A stretch of DNA of 64,000 bases from Mycobacterium yunnanensis. Lineage in GTDB: Bacteria > Actinomycetota > Actinomycetes > Mycobacteriales > Mycobacteriaceae. The stretch is taken from assembly GCF_025823185.1 (NCBI RefSeq), contig NZ_JACKVK010000013.1, positions 1 to 64,000 of the forward strand, given 5' to 3'. The notes beneath the pieces are model-generated. The model did no database searches. It was given only the letters and a program-made list of their open reading frames with translations, and was not told the origin of the DNA. Of the stretch, positions 19,348 through 28,362 are shown piece by piece (the stretch's first letter is position 1; every line of letters starts with the position of its first letter). A program made the position numbers and the translations under genes.

Positions 19348-20393
19348 GGCGCTACACCCACGATCGAAAGCCCTTCCGTCTCTTCCCATCCCAGCGCAAT
19401 ATTCATCGACTGCACGGCCGCCCCTCCGGTTCCCTTGACGAGGTTGTCGATCGCGCACAGCGCCACCAGCACACCGGCGTCCGCGTCGACGGCCACTGCG
19501 ACCTGCGCAGCGTTGCTGCCGATCACCGAACCTGTGGTCGGCAGTCGACCCTCGGGAAGCAGATGCACGAACGGTTCACCTCCGTAGGCCTTCTCGTAGG
19601 CGGCCCGAATCTCCGACTGCGACGCCGTGGTCTTGGCGGTACACGTGGCGAGGATGCCGCGGGAGGTCGGAATCAGCACCGGGGTGAAGGACACGGTGAC
19701 GTCCTCGTCGGTCACCGTGCGAAGACCCTGGGCGATCTCGGGGGTGTGGCGGTGCGTGCCGCCGACGCCGTAGGCGCGCGCCGAGCCGATGACCTCGGAG
19801 CCGAGCAGGTCGACCTTGGCAGCGCGTCCGGCCCCGGAGGTGCCGCTGACCGCGACCACGGTCACGGCCGGCTCGACGAGGTGCTCGGCGAGCGCGGGTA
19901 GCAGAGCGAGCAGGGCGGCCGTCGGATAGCAGCCGGGCACGGCGATCCGCTTGGTGGTGCGCAACGCCTCACGGCCGCCGGGCAATTCGGGCAACCCGTA
20001 GGGCCAGCTGCCCGCGTGCGTCGACCCGTAGAAGCGCTCCCAGGCCGCGGGATCGGTCAGCCGGAAGTCCGCGCCGCAGTCGACGATCAGGGTGTCGGGG
20101 CCCAGTTGCTCGGCCAGGGCCGCCGAATGTCCGTGCGGCAGAGCCAGGAACACGACGTCATGGCCGGCCAACACGTCGACCTCGGTGGGCTCCAAGACCC
20201 GGTCGGCCAGCGGCAGCAGGTGGGGATGGTGTTCGGTGAGAGAGGTGCCGGCGCTGGCCGCGGCCGTGAGCGCGCCGATCTCCAGGCGTCCGTCGGCCAG
20301 GGCGGGGTGGCCCAGCAGCAGCCGAAGGATCTCGCCGCCCGCATAGCCGCTCGCACCGGCCACCGCCACAGAGGTCATGCTGCGATTCTGCAT
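19344..20393 (-). CDS. argC: N-acetyl-gamma-glutamyl-phosphate reductase
   Basis: NADPH-dependent reduction of N-acetylglutamyl phosphate to the semialdehyde (349 aa). Nucleotide loop GASGYAGGE is at the N terminus, and the catalytic cysteine lies in VPGCYPTAALL. The start is ATG at 20393 (MQNRSMTS), because the MQNR opening is shared with the M. tuberculosis protein; an ATG at 20378 is also in frame. No Shine-Dalgarno precedes either, so a leaderless or very short-leader message is likely. It is the first gene of the arg operon and starts 29 bp after the pheT stop; candidate ARG boxes fill that gap. Confidence 0.95.
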   Translation of the reverse strand: MQNRSMTSVAVAGASGYAGGEILRLLLGHPALADGRLEIGALTAAASAGTSLTEHHPHLLPLADRVLEPTEVDVLAGHDVVFLALPHGHSAALAEQLGPDTLIVDCGADFRLTDPAAWERFYGSTHAGSWPYGLPELPGGREALRTTKRIAVPGCYPTAALLALLPALAEHLVEPAVTVVAVSGTSGAGRAAKVDLLGSEVIGSARAYGVGGTHRHTPEIAQGLRTVTDEDVTVSFTPVLIPTSRGILATCTAKTTASQSEIRAAYEKAYGGEPFVHLLPEGRLPTTGSVIGSNAAQVAVAVDADAGVLVALCAIDNLVKGTGGAAVQSMNIALGWEETEGLSIVGVAP

Positions 20394-20420
20394 GTTTATG
20401 CGTGCAGGTGCAAATTCATT
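20394..20420. promoter_or_regulatory. Candidate ARG boxes (ArgR operator)
   Basis: On the minus strand the short AT-rich gap reads AATGAATTTGCACC followed by TGCACGCATAAACATGCA, which runs into the argC start codon. TGAAT and paired TGCA half-sites resemble ARG boxes, which are tandem 18-bp imperfect palindromes. The position between pheT and argC is where ArgR should act. The match is by eye; the exact box borders are uncertain. Confidence 0.6.
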
Positions 20421-20422
20421 TA

Positions 20423-22909
20423 TCAGCGGCGTTGCACGGCGCCCACCCGGGCCACTGCGACCTCGACGGCGGCGTCGCGCGCCGCGCTCGCCTCGTCCTC
20501 GGTAAGGGTCCGGTCGGCAGCCCGGAACCGCAGCGCCAGCGCCACGGACTTGTGGCCCTCGCCGACCTGCGGGCCGGTGTAGACGTCGAAGATGCGGACG
20601 TCCTCCAGTAGCGCGCCCGCGCCCTCGCGGACGGCGTCGACCACCGACTGCGCGGCGACGTCATCGGCCACGATCAGGCTGACGTCTTGGAACACCGCCG
20701 GGAACGGCGACACCGACGGGGCAGGCAACGGCTCGACGACGGGCACCGCGCTCAGGTCCAACTCCAGTGCGCACACGCCCTTGGGCAGTCCTGAGCGCTC
20801 GATGACGGCGGGATGCAGCTGACCGGCATACCCGATCACCTGCCCGTCGTAGACGATCTCGGCGCACCGCCCGGGATGCCATGGCAACTGCTGCGCGGCC
20901 CGGAATTCGAACTCGACGTGGCAGGCCCGGCCGATCACGCGCACTGCCTCGAAGGCGTCCATGGCGTCCACCGGGCGACCGGGGCCCCACGGACCGGCAG
21001 GCTCGCGCAGACCGGTCAGCACCGCGCCGACGTGTAAGGGCTGGCGCGGCAGCGCGCCGTCGATCGTCGCCATCTCGGCCTCGGTGGGGCGACGGTCGAC
21101 GGGCAGCCGGTCGACCGCCTTGGTCTGGGGAGTGGCCAGCACCACCTGCTGAATGCCGAAGAGCGCGTCGTCGACGGCGCCGCGGGAGACGTTGCGTATC
21201 AACGCCTCCAGAAGGCCGGGCAGCAGCGTCGAGGCGAGCTGGGGCCGATCGGCTTCGAGCGGGTTCAGTACGGACATCGTGGCGCGCCGGGGATCGTCGG
21301 CGGGCAGCCCCCACACGTCGAAGACGCCGGCGGGCAGGAACGGCGTCGGCAAGATCTCGACGAAGCCGTTGAGCGCCAACGCCTTTCCAACGGCACGTCG
21401 CCGCTTCTGCGTTGGACTCAGACCCCGACCGGCGGGCGCCGTCGGCAGGATCGACGGAATCTTCTCCAGACCCTCCAGCCGCAACACCTCCTCGACCAAG
21501 TCGGCGGGCTGGCGAAGGTCGGGGCGCCAACTCGGCGGCACGACGGTGACCACGCCGTCGGACTCCGTGACGCGACACCCGATCTGAGTCAGCCGTCGCA
21601 CGGTGGCACCCGCGGGATACGCCACACCGGCCAGACGGTCGGGCAAGTCCACCGGCATCTGGACCGCCGGGGGCGACCAGTCCTCGCGAGGCGGATCGCC
21701 GCGCCAGTCGGTGAGAGAGGGTTCGACGGTGCCACCGGCGATATCGGCCAGCAGCGCGGCGCTGCGGTCGAGCGCGGCGACGGAGATCGCCGGGTCGACG
21801 GTGCGCTCGTAGCGCCGGCTCGCCTCCGACACCAGATGCAGACGGCGTTGCGTACGTGACACCGTCGCCGGATCCCACACTGCCGCCTCGAGCAGCACGT
21901 CGGTGGTGGTGTCGCGCACCTCGGTGGTGCCGGCGCCCATCACCCCGCCGAGGGCGGCGGTGGCCACGTCGTCGACGATCAACACGTCGCCCGCGTCGAG
22001 GGTGCGCGTCACGTCGTCGAGGGTGACGACCTCCTCCCCCTGCTCGGCGAAGCGCACGTCGAAGGCGCCGCTGATAAGGCTGCGGTCATGGGCATGCAGG
22101 GGGTGCCCGAGCTCCACCATCACGTAGTTGGTCACGTCGACCGCGGGAGAGATGGCCCTGATGCCGCTGAGCAGCAGGCGGCGCTGCATCCACCACGGCG
22201 ACACGGCCGTGGGATCGATGCCGACCACCGGCCGCACGCTGAAGCGCTGAACACCCGTGCCAGGCTGGACCGACACCGGCCAGGCCTCACCGGTGACGGG
22301 CAGCGGCGGGACCGCGGCGGGGTCGACGAACTCGAGGTTGTAGGCGCAGGCCAGTTCACGGGCCATTCCGCGGATGGAGAGGCAGTAGCCCCGGTCCGGG
22401 GTGATCGCGAGGTGGAAGACCACGTCGTCGAGGCCGACCACGTCGACTGCGGAGTCGCCGGGCTCGGCGGTGCCCGGCGGCAACACCATGATCCCGGCGT
22501 GGTCGGTGCCCAGGTTGAGCTCGGAGGCCGAGCAGATCATCCCGTCGGAGGTGCGGCCGTAGGTCTTGCGCTTGGCGATCGTGAAGTCCCCCGGCAGTAC
22601 GGTGCCGGGCAACGCGACGACGACAAGGTCTCCGACGGCGAAGTTGGTTGCGCCGCAGACGATGTCGCGTGGCTCGGGTTCTCCGACGTCGACCCTGCAG
22701 GCGCGGATGGGCTTCTTGAACCCGGTGAGCTCCTCGATCTCGACGACCCGCCCGATCGTCAGCGGACCCGACACCGGACCCACGGGGACGATCTCCTCGA
22801 CCTCGTGTCCGATGCCGATGAGCGCGCGCTCGAGTTCCTCGGGAGAGACGTCCCAGTCGGGGGCGCCGGCGCGCACGACGTCACGCAACCAGCTGTAGGG
22901 AACGCGCAT
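20423..22909 (-). CDS. pheT: Phenylalanyl-tRNA synthetase beta subunit
   Basis: Large subunit of the (alpha-beta)2 enzyme that charges tRNA-Phe; 828 aa, full length. Domains in order are an N-terminal tRNA-binding OB fold (about residues 40-150), the B3/B4 editing domain that clears Tyr-tRNA-Phe, B5, the catalytic-like domain, and a C-terminal FDX-ACB anticodon domain (FPAVFQDVSLIV to the end). It begins 1 bp inside the pheS stop (TGATG), so translation is coupled. The arg operon promoter region overlaps its end. Confidence 0.97.
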   Translation of the reverse strand: MRVPYSWLRDVVRAGAPDWDVSPEELERALIGIGHEVEEIVPVGPVSGPLTIGRVVEIEELTGFKKPIRACRVDVGEPEPRDIVCGATNFAVGDLVVVALPGTVLPGDFTIAKRKTYGRTSDGMICSASELNLGTDHAGIMVLPPGTAEPGDSAVDVVGLDDVVFHLAITPDRGYCLSIRGMARELACAYNLEFVDPAAVPPLPVTGEAWPVSVQPGTGVQRFSVRPVVGIDPTAVSPWWMQRRLLLSGIRAISPAVDVTNYVMVELGHPLHAHDRSLISGAFDVRFAEQGEEVVTLDDVTRTLDAGDVLIVDDVATAALGGVMGAGTTEVRDTTTDVLLEAAVWDPATVSRTQRRLHLVSEASRRYERTVDPAISVAALDRSAALLADIAGGTVEPSLTDWRGDPPREDWSPPAVQMPVDLPDRLAGVAYPAGATVRRLTQIGCRVTESDGVVTVVPPSWRPDLRQPADLVEEVLRLEGLEKIPSILPTAPAGRGLSPTQKRRRAVGKALALNGFVEILPTPFLPAGVFDVWGLPADDPRRATMSVLNPLEADRPQLASTLLPGLLEALIRNVSRGAVDDALFGIQQVVLATPQTKAVDRLPVDRRPTEAEMATIDGALPRQPLHVGAVLTGLREPAGPWGPGRPVDAMDAFEAVRVIGRACHVEFEFRAAQQLPWHPGRCAEIVYDGQVIGYAGQLHPAVIERSGLPKGVCALELDLSAVPVVEPLPAPSVSPFPAVFQDVSLIVADDVAAQSVVDAVREGAGALLEDVRIFDVYTGPQVGEGHKSVALALRFRAADRTLTEDEASAARDAAVEVAVARVGAVQRR

Positions 22910-23958
22910 CAGACGCCCACCCCGAACGGCAGGGAGAACCGGACGTCACCCTCGACCATGTCTCGCATGTCCGGAATGCCGTTGCGGAACTGGAGGGTTC
23001 GCTCCAGACCCATGCCGAACGCGAATCCGGAGTACTCGTCGGGGTCGATCCCGCACGCGCGCAGGACGTTGGGGTTCATCATCCCGCAGCCACCCCACTC
23101 GACCCAGCCGGGACCGCCCTTCTTGTCCTCGAACCAGATGTCGACCTCGGCCGACGGCTCGGTGAACGGAAAGAAGTGGGGGCGAAGGCGCGTGCGGCCG
23201 TGCGGCCCGAATTCGGCACGCGCGAACGCGTCCAGCGTGCCGCGCAGGTTGGCCATCGTCAGCCCGCGGTCGACGGCCATGCCCTCGACCTGGTGGAACA
23301 CCGGCGTGTGGGTCGCGTCGAGTTCGTCGGTGCGAAACGTCCGGCCGATGGAGACGATGTAGACCGGCAGCGTGCGTTCGAGCAGAGCACGGATCTGCAC
23401 CGGCGAGGTGTGGGTGCGCAACACCTGACGTGACCCGTCGGGGGCGATCTGGAAGGTGTCCTGCTCGCTGCGCGCAGGGTGGTCGGGCGGGAAGTTCAGG
23501 GCGTCGAAGTTGAACTGCTCGGTCTCGACCTCGGGTCCCTCGGCCAGCTCCCAGCCCATCGCGACGAAGACGTCCGCGACGTGGTCGGCGAGGATGGTGA
23601 TGGGGTGACGGGCGCCGATCGGCTGGCGCGTCGACGGCAACGTCACGTCGATGCGTTCGGCGACCAGGGCGGCGGCGTCCCGCTCGGCACGCAGCACGTC
23701 GATGCGCGCGTCGAACGCCTCCTGGGCACCGGTGCGCGCCACGTTGACGCGCCGGCCGGCCTCGGCCCGCTGGGTCTTGTCCAGTGCCCCCAGCGATTGA
23801 CGTGCCAGCGCGATGGGCGACTTGTCGCCCAGATGCTCGGTCTTGGCTCGGGCCAGGGCGTCGAGGTCACCCGCACGTTCGAAGGCTTCGCGCGCCGCGT
23901 CCACGGCGCTGGTCAGCGCTTCCTCGGAAAGTGCCGACGAGTCCGGCTGATCTACCAC
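22909..23958 (-). CDS. pheS: Phenylalanyl-tRNA synthetase alpha subunit
   Basis: Catalytic subunit of PheRS, class II (349 aa). The N-terminal coiled coil (residues ~10-90) binds tRNA. Motif 2 is visible as RTFRTDELDATHTPVFHQVEG, and motif 3 as GFAFGMGLERTLQFRNGIPDMR. GCGMMNPNVL belongs to the active site. The start is GTG (VDQPDSSALS). Gene order pheS-pheT followed by the arg operon matches M. tuberculosis Rv1649-Rv1659. Confidence 0.97.
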   Translation of the reverse strand: MVDQPDSSALSEEALTSAVDAAREAFERAGDLDALARAKTEHLGDKSPIALARQSLGALDKTQRAEAGRRVNVARTGAQEAFDARIDVLRAERDAAALVAERIDVTLPSTRQPIGARHPITILADHVADVFVAMGWELAEGPEVETEQFNFDALNFPPDHPARSEQDTFQIAPDGSRQVLRTHTSPVQIRALLERTLPVYIVSIGRTFRTDELDATHTPVFHQVEGMAVDRGLTMANLRGTLDAFARAEFGPHGRTRLRPHFFPFTEPSAEVDIWFEDKKGGPGWVEWGGCGMMNPNVLRACGIDPDEYSGFAFGMGLERTLQFRNGIPDMRDMVEGDVRFSLPFGVGV

Positions 23959-24000
23959 CCGGCGATCATAGCCACGGGTTGGCTGTGAGCCGCGCTACCC

Positions 24001-24594
24001 TCACGTCGGACGGGCCCGTTCGCGGACCCGGGCCGGGTAGGCCTGCGTCATCCCCACCGCGCCGACGATGACGACGACCGGGATCACCCAGTTGGTCCAG
24101 TCCACGGTCTCCGGCACCCGGGTGGCCACGAAGCCCAGCGTCGAGATCAACGCGAACACCAAGGCCCACATCAACGTCAGCACCCGGTTGGTCTGCCGGA
24201 AGGCCGGCTTCTCCCAATCCTGCAGGGGCCGGTCCATTTTCGCGTACTGCTCGGTGAACGGCGTGAACGCCATGGACACCAGTGCCATCACCGCGAGGAC
24301 GCCACTGGACAACGTCGTGGCGTAGGTGTCCATCCAGTCGCGGTCCGTGGCCCCCAGCACGACGCCCGCCGCCGTCACCGCGACGAAGAACCCGATGGTG
24401 ACGAGCTCGAGCAACCGTGGTCCCCCGCGCCCCATGGAGATGCCGAGGATGATCGCCGACAGCACCGCGCACAGCGCGCCGAACATCCACGTGCTGGGTC
24501 CCTCGGCCACCACCCAGTAGATGATCCACGGCACGAACCCGACGAAGGGGCTGTGTTCGAACCATTCATCCACCACTGGAGGGTAGCCAACCAA
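24001..24594 (-). CDS. Membrane protein of unknown function
   Basis: Not recognised as a family. The 197-aa product has about five hydrophobic segments: WIIYWVVAEG and MFGALCAVLSAIILGI near the N terminus, a third at LVTIGFFVAVTAAGVVLGA, a fourth before FTPFTEQYAKMDRPLQDWEK, and two close ones at the C terminus. It starts 3 bp after the ssuD stop on the same strand, so it looks like the tail of the sulfonate operon. The frame opens at a TTG (24594); GTG codons at 24576 and 24573 are alternatives and none has a good ribosome site. A role in sulfonate uptake is only suggested by position. Confidence 0.7.
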   Translation of the reverse strand: MVGYPPVVDEWFEHSPFVGFVPWIIYWVVAEGPSTWMFGALCAVLSAIILGISMGRGGPRLLELVTIGFFVAVTAAGVVLGATDRDWMDTYATTLSSGVLAVMALVSMAFTPFTEQYAKMDRPLQDWEKPAFRQTNRVLTLMWALVFALISTLGFVATRVPETVDWTNWVIPVVVIVGAVGMTQAYPARVRERARPT

Positions 24595-24597
24595 CCC

Positions 24598-25692
24598 TCA
24601 GGCGACACCCTTCTGCACGAGCAGTGGCAGCACACCCTCCGCGAACCAGTGCGCCTCCTCCAGATGGGGGTAGCCGGAGAGAATGAACTCGTCGAACCCC
24701 AGCGAGTGGTACTCGACGATGAGGTTCGCCACTTCCTCGTGGCTGCCCACCAGCGCCGTGCCCGCTCCCCCGCGCACCAACCCCACCCCTGCCCACAGGT
24801 TGGGGTAGATCTCGAGATCGTCGAGCCGGCCACCGTGCAGCGCCGTCATGCGCCGCTGCCCCTCTGACTGCGAACTGGCGTGCAGCGCAGTCTGTTTGGC
24901 GATCTGGTCTGCGCTGAGCCCGGCGACGAGCTCGTCGGCCACCGCCCAGGCGGCGGCCGAGGTGTCCCGACTGATGGTGTGCAGACGGATGCCGAATCGC
25001 AGGGTGCGCCCCCGCGCCGCCGCGAGTTCGCGTACCTTCGCGATCTTGGCGGCCGCTGCCTGCGGTGGCTCGCCCCACGTCAGGTAGACGTCGACGTGTT
25101 GGGCCGCGATGGGCAGCGCAGCCGGAGAGGATCCCCCGAAGTAGAACTGCGGCAACGGGTCCGGCGGGGCGGACACCATCGCGTTCTCGACGTGGTAGTA
25201 CTCGCCCGTGAAGTCCAGCGGTCCGTTTCGCCAGACCGAGTCGACGATGTGCAGGAATTCGCCCGTGCGAGCGTAGCGTTCGTCGTGGTCGAGCCAGTCG
25301 CCGAAGCGCCGCTGCTCGACGTCGTCGCCGCCGGTCACGATGTTGAGCAGCACGCGGCCGCCCGAGAACCGCTGCAGGGTCGCCGCCTGCTGGGCGGCCA
25401 GCGTGGGCGGAACCAGCCCGGGCCGGAACGCGACGAGGAACTTCAGCCGCTCGGTCTCGGCCAACAGGGCCGCCGTGGTCAACCACGCGTCCTCGCACCA
25501 TGTTCCGGTCGGTGTCAGCACGCCTTCGAAGCCGAGCCGGTCGGCCGCACGGGCCACCTCGGCGAGGTAGCCACGGCTCGGTGGCCGATAGTTCGGCGGC
25601 ACGACCTGGTTCGACGACGCGTGCGACGACGCGACGATGGAACGGCTGTCGCCGCTGGTGGGCAGGAACCAGAAGAACTTGGCCGTCGACAT
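24598..25692 (-). CDS. ssuD: FMNH2-dependent alkanesulfonate monooxygenase
   Basis: LLM-class (bacterial luciferase-like) flavin-dependent enzyme that releases sulfite from alkanesulfonates (364 aa). The N terminus AKFFWFLPTSGDSR, the loop TPTGTWCEDAWLT with its active-site Cys, HDERYARTGEFL, and the C-terminal FILSGYPHLEEA are SsuD hallmarks. It is the last enzyme gene of an ssuC-ssuB-ssuA-ssuD cluster and needs an NAD(P)H:FMN reductase (ssuE type). I see no such reductase here. Confidence 0.93.
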   Translation of the reverse strand: MSTAKFFWFLPTSGDSRSIVASSHASSNQVVPPNYRPPSRGYLAEVARAADRLGFEGVLTPTGTWCEDAWLTTAALLAETERLKFLVAFRPGLVPPTLAAQQAATLQRFSGGRVLLNIVTGGDDVEQRRFGDWLDHDERYARTGEFLHIVDSVWRNGPLDFTGEYYHVENAMVSAPPDPLPQFYFGGSSPAALPIAAQHVDVYLTWGEPPQAAAAKIAKVRELAAARGRTLRFGIRLHTISRDTSAAAWAVADELVAGLSADQIAKQTALHASSQSEGQRRMTALHGGRLDDLEIYPNLWAGVGLVRGGAGTALVGSHEEVANLIVEYHSLGFDEFILSGYPHLEEAHWFAEGVLPLLVQKGVA

Positions 25693-25699
25693 GGAACTC

Positions 25700-26734
25700 C
25701 TAATTGGCCTTCGTCAGAAAGGGTTTGAGTACGTCGTCGTAGCGGTGGTCGACCCAGTCGGCGAACGTCGGCGCAGACGCGATCTGCTTGGTCTCGGCGA
25801 ACAGGTCGGCCAGCTTCTGCTCCGAGTCGACCAGCGGGCCGGACAGCTCCGTCGAGGAGCGCAAACTGCGGCCCTGCGCGGCGGTCGCGACGGGTAGGGA
25901 CAGGCCCACCGCCGCCGAGTACTTGGCGGCCCATTCCTCGGGGTGGTCCTGCGCCCAGCGCGTTGCCTTCGCGTAGCGCACCAGCAGATCGCCGAGCGCC
26001 GAGTTGCGCTTCGGGTCGGCGAGGGCGGCGTCCGACGCGATGCCGAATCCGGCCCCGTTGGTGACACCGGTGGCCTGGGCAATGCTTCGCACGGGCACCC
26101 GCTGTTCCACCTGCGCGGTGTACGGATCCCAAATCGCCCAGGCGTCAGCCTGCCCGCTGGTGAAGGCGGTCAGCGCGTCGGCGGGTTGCAGGAAGACCAG
26201 CTTCACGTCCGCGGGGGTGAGACCCGCCTTCTGCAGCTGCGCCAGGATGTGCCCGTGCGCGGAGCTGCCCTTGCCGACGGCCACGCTCTTGCCGCGCAGG
26301 TCGGCGACGGTCTTGATCGGCGAGTCCGCCCGCACCAGGACGCGGTCGCCGTCGCCGCCGTTCTCGTAGGCCGTCACCACCTTGACCTTGGCGTTCGAGG
26401 CGGCGCCGAAGATCGGCGGAGTGTTGCCGGTGATGGCGAAGTCGATCTTGCCCGCCGTCGCGGCCTCGATCTGCGGTGGTCCCGAGGTGAAGGTGGAGAA
26501 CACCACCTGGTACGGCAGGTCGGTCAGGACGCCCGCGGCCTTGAGCAGCGACTCGGTGCCGCCCTTCTGGTCGCCGATCTGCAGCGTCACGTCCGACAGC
26601 TCGGACAACGGCACCGTGGCCGGCGCCTCCTGCGTGCCCGCGTTCTCCTCTCGCGACACGCAGCCGGCCAGCACTGCAACCAGCGTCAGCACCGCTGTGA
26701 CGCGCAGCGCGATCACTCGTCTGGATGCGGACAT
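25700..26734 (-). CDS. ssuA: Aliphatic sulfonate ABC transporter, substrate-binding lipoprotein
   Basis: Extracytoplasmic binding protein of 344 aa. The N terminus is a lipoprotein signal (RRVIALRVTAVLTLVAVLAGC) with the lipidated Cys at residue 25. The mature protein is an NMT1/SsuA periplasmic-binding fold: IGDQKGGTESLLKAAG, IDFAITGNTPPIF, VAVGKGSSAHGHILAQL and DAWAIWDPYTA. The last part of this list contacts substrate in relatives. It precedes ssuD by 7 bp and follows ssuB by 34 bp. Confidence 0.93.
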   Translation of the reverse strand: MSASRRVIALRVTAVLTLVAVLAGCVSREENAGTQEAPATVPLSELSDVTLQIGDQKGGTESLLKAAGVLTDLPYQVVFSTFTSGPPQIEAATAGKIDFAITGNTPPIFGAASNAKVKVVTAYENGGDGDRVLVRADSPIKTVADLRGKSVAVGKGSSAHGHILAQLQKAGLTPADVKLVFLQPADALTAFTSGQADAWAIWDPYTAQVEQRVPVRSIAQATGVTNGAGFGIASDAALADPKRNSALGDLLVRYAKATRWAQDHPEEWAAKYSAAVGLSLPVATAAQGRSLRSSTELSGPLVDSEQKLADLFAETKQIASAPTFADWVDHRYDDVLKPFLTKAN

Positions 26735-26768
26735 GACGGTTCCCCCTCGTGAATCGACGGCACAGTGG

Positions 26769-27506
26769 TCAGAGTTCGACGCCGAGCTCGTCGAGCAGCA
26801 CGGCCCGGTAGCGCTCGGTGTTGCGCGAGGGATCCGACGGCGACCGCCGGGCGTCGTCGACGACCAGCTCGTGCGACACGCGACCCTCGTCGAGGACCAG
26901 CACCCGGTCGGCCAAGGCCACCGCTTCGTCGACGTCGTGGGTCACCAGCAGCACCCCGAATCCGTGTTCACGCCACAACGTCAACAGCAGCGCCCGCATC
27001 GTCAGCCGTGTCAGCGCGTCGAGGGCACCGAACGGTTCGTCGAGCAGCAGCAGTTCCGGTTCGGCCACCAGGGCTCGCGCCAAGGACACCCGCTGCGCCT
27101 GTCCACCGGACAGCGTCAGGGGCCATGCCGTGCCGCGGTCGCCGAGACCGACGTCGGCCAACGCCCGGTCGGCGCGAGCCGTCCTCTCGGCCGCGGGCAG
27201 TCGGCTGCGGGTCAACCCGTACCCCACATTGGTTCGGACGTCGCGCCACGGGAAGAGCCGCGGCTCCTGGAACGCCAACGCCGGCGGCCCGGTGACCACG
27301 CGCTCGCCGGTGTGGTCGGTGGACAGGCCGGCCAGCACGCGGAGCACCGTCGACTTCCCGGAGCCACTGCGCCCGATGAGCGCGACGATCTCGCCGTGCC
27401 CGATGCGCACCGACACGTCATCCAGCACGTGGTGCTCGCCGTACCACTTGTCGACGTGACGAAGTTCGCCGGCGACTCCGGTCCGGCGTTCGGAGGTGAC
27501 CGTCAC
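26769..27506 (-). CDS. ssuB: Aliphatic sulfonate ABC transporter ATP-binding protein
   Basis: ATPase of the sulfonate importer, 245 aa. Walker A is GRSGSGKST, the Q-loop region ALAFQEPRLFPWRDV, the signature LSGGQAQRVSLARAL, and Walker B LLLLDEPFGALD. I chose the GTG at 27506, which overlaps the ssuC stop as GTGA and has GAGG upstream. The open frame extends to 27995 but that part lies inside ssuC. Confidence 0.92.
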   Translation of the reverse strand: MTVTSERRTGVAGELRHVDKWYGEHHVLDDVSVRIGHGEIVALIGRSGSGKSTVLRVLAGLSTDHTGERVVTGPPALAFQEPRLFPWRDVRTNVGYGLTRSRLPAAERTARADRALADVGLGDRGTAWPLTLSGGQAQRVSLARALVAEPELLLLDEPFGALDALTRLTMRALLLTLWREHGFGVLLVTHDVDEAVALADRVLVLDEGRVSHELVVDDARRSPSDPSRNTERYRAVLLDELGVEL

Positions 27507-28294
27507 GAGCGGTACCTCGACGCACGGCGTTCGGCGGCCCGCACGATGGCATCCGTCCCGATGCCGAGCATGGCGTAGACCACCAACCCGAAGATGATGA
27601 CGTCGATGCGCAGGAAGTCGCGGGCGTTGTTGATGAGGTAGCCGATGCCCTTGTCGGCGTTGATCTGCTCGGCCACGATGAGCGTGAGCCACGCGATGGC
27701 CAGGGATTGACGCAACCCGACGAGCACCTGGGGTGCGGCGCTGGGCACGATGATGGTGCGGAACCGCTGCCAGAACGAAAAGCCAAGCACCTGAGCGGTT
27801 TCGAACAGCTTGGGGTCGACCTGTCGGATCGCGGAGAAGGTGTTGAGGTACAGCGGGAAGCTGACGCCGAGCGCCACCAGAAGCACCTTGGGCAGTTCGC
27901 CGATGCCGAACCAGAGGATGAACAGCGGAATCAGGCCGAGGTGGGGCAACGCCCGGACCATCTGCATCGGCGGGTCGACGGTGGCCTCGAACCATGGCGA
28001 GAGCCCCACGGCGGTGCCGAGGACCACGCCAACCAGCCCGCCGAGGAGCAATCCCTGCAGCACTCGGACACCCGACACGGCGAGGGCGTCGACGAGTTCA
28101 CCGCTTCTGACGAGCTCGACCCCTGCCTCGAGGATCAGGGACGGGGCGGGGAGGACGTCCTGAGGAATCAGTCCGAGTGCGCTGCCGAGCTGCCAGAGCG
28201 CCAGTAGCGCGATTGGCGAGGCCAACCGGATTAGCCCCCACCTTCGCCGCTTCACCCGGGCAACGGGCGGAGGTACGACGAGGGAGGCGGTCAC
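27503..28294 (-). CDS. ssuC: Aliphatic sulfonate ABC transporter permease
   Basis: Integral membrane subunit of the importer (263 aa, about six helices). The EAA-type coupling loop is seen around TAQVLGFSFWQRFRTIIVPSAAPQVLVGLRQSLA, with AAP in the expected place; GIGYLINNARDFLR is a SsuC/TauC signature. It is the first gene of the operon; the start is GTG at 28294 without a good ribosome site. The regulator is not in sight. Confidence 0.92.
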   Translation of the reverse strand: MTASLVVPPPVARVKRRRWGLIRLASPIALLALWQLGSALGLIPQDVLPAPSLILEAGVELVRSGELVDALAVSGVRVLQGLLLGGLVGVVLGTAVGLSPWFEATVDPPMQMVRALPHLGLIPLFILWFGIGELPKVLLVALGVSFPLYLNTFSAIRQVDPKLFETAQVLGFSFWQRFRTIIVPSAAPQVLVGLRQSLAIAWLTLIVAEQINADKGIGYLINNARDFLRIDVIIFGLVVYAMLGIGTDAIVRAAERRASRYRS

Positions 28295-28362
28295 GATGGT
28301 GCGACGCTACGGAGCGCCGCGCCGCCGCGGAAGGTTTCGACTCGCTCTGAGCCGAACGCAGC

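Noticed and set aside
15963..19587. Long plus-strand frames over argD, argB and argJ (up to about 500 codons)
   Set aside because: They mirror third-position GC of the real arg genes and show no protein-family motif.
26769..27995. 408-aa version of SsuB
   Set aside because: The extra 163 residues are read inside ssuC in another frame; the GTGA overlap start at 27506 is normal.
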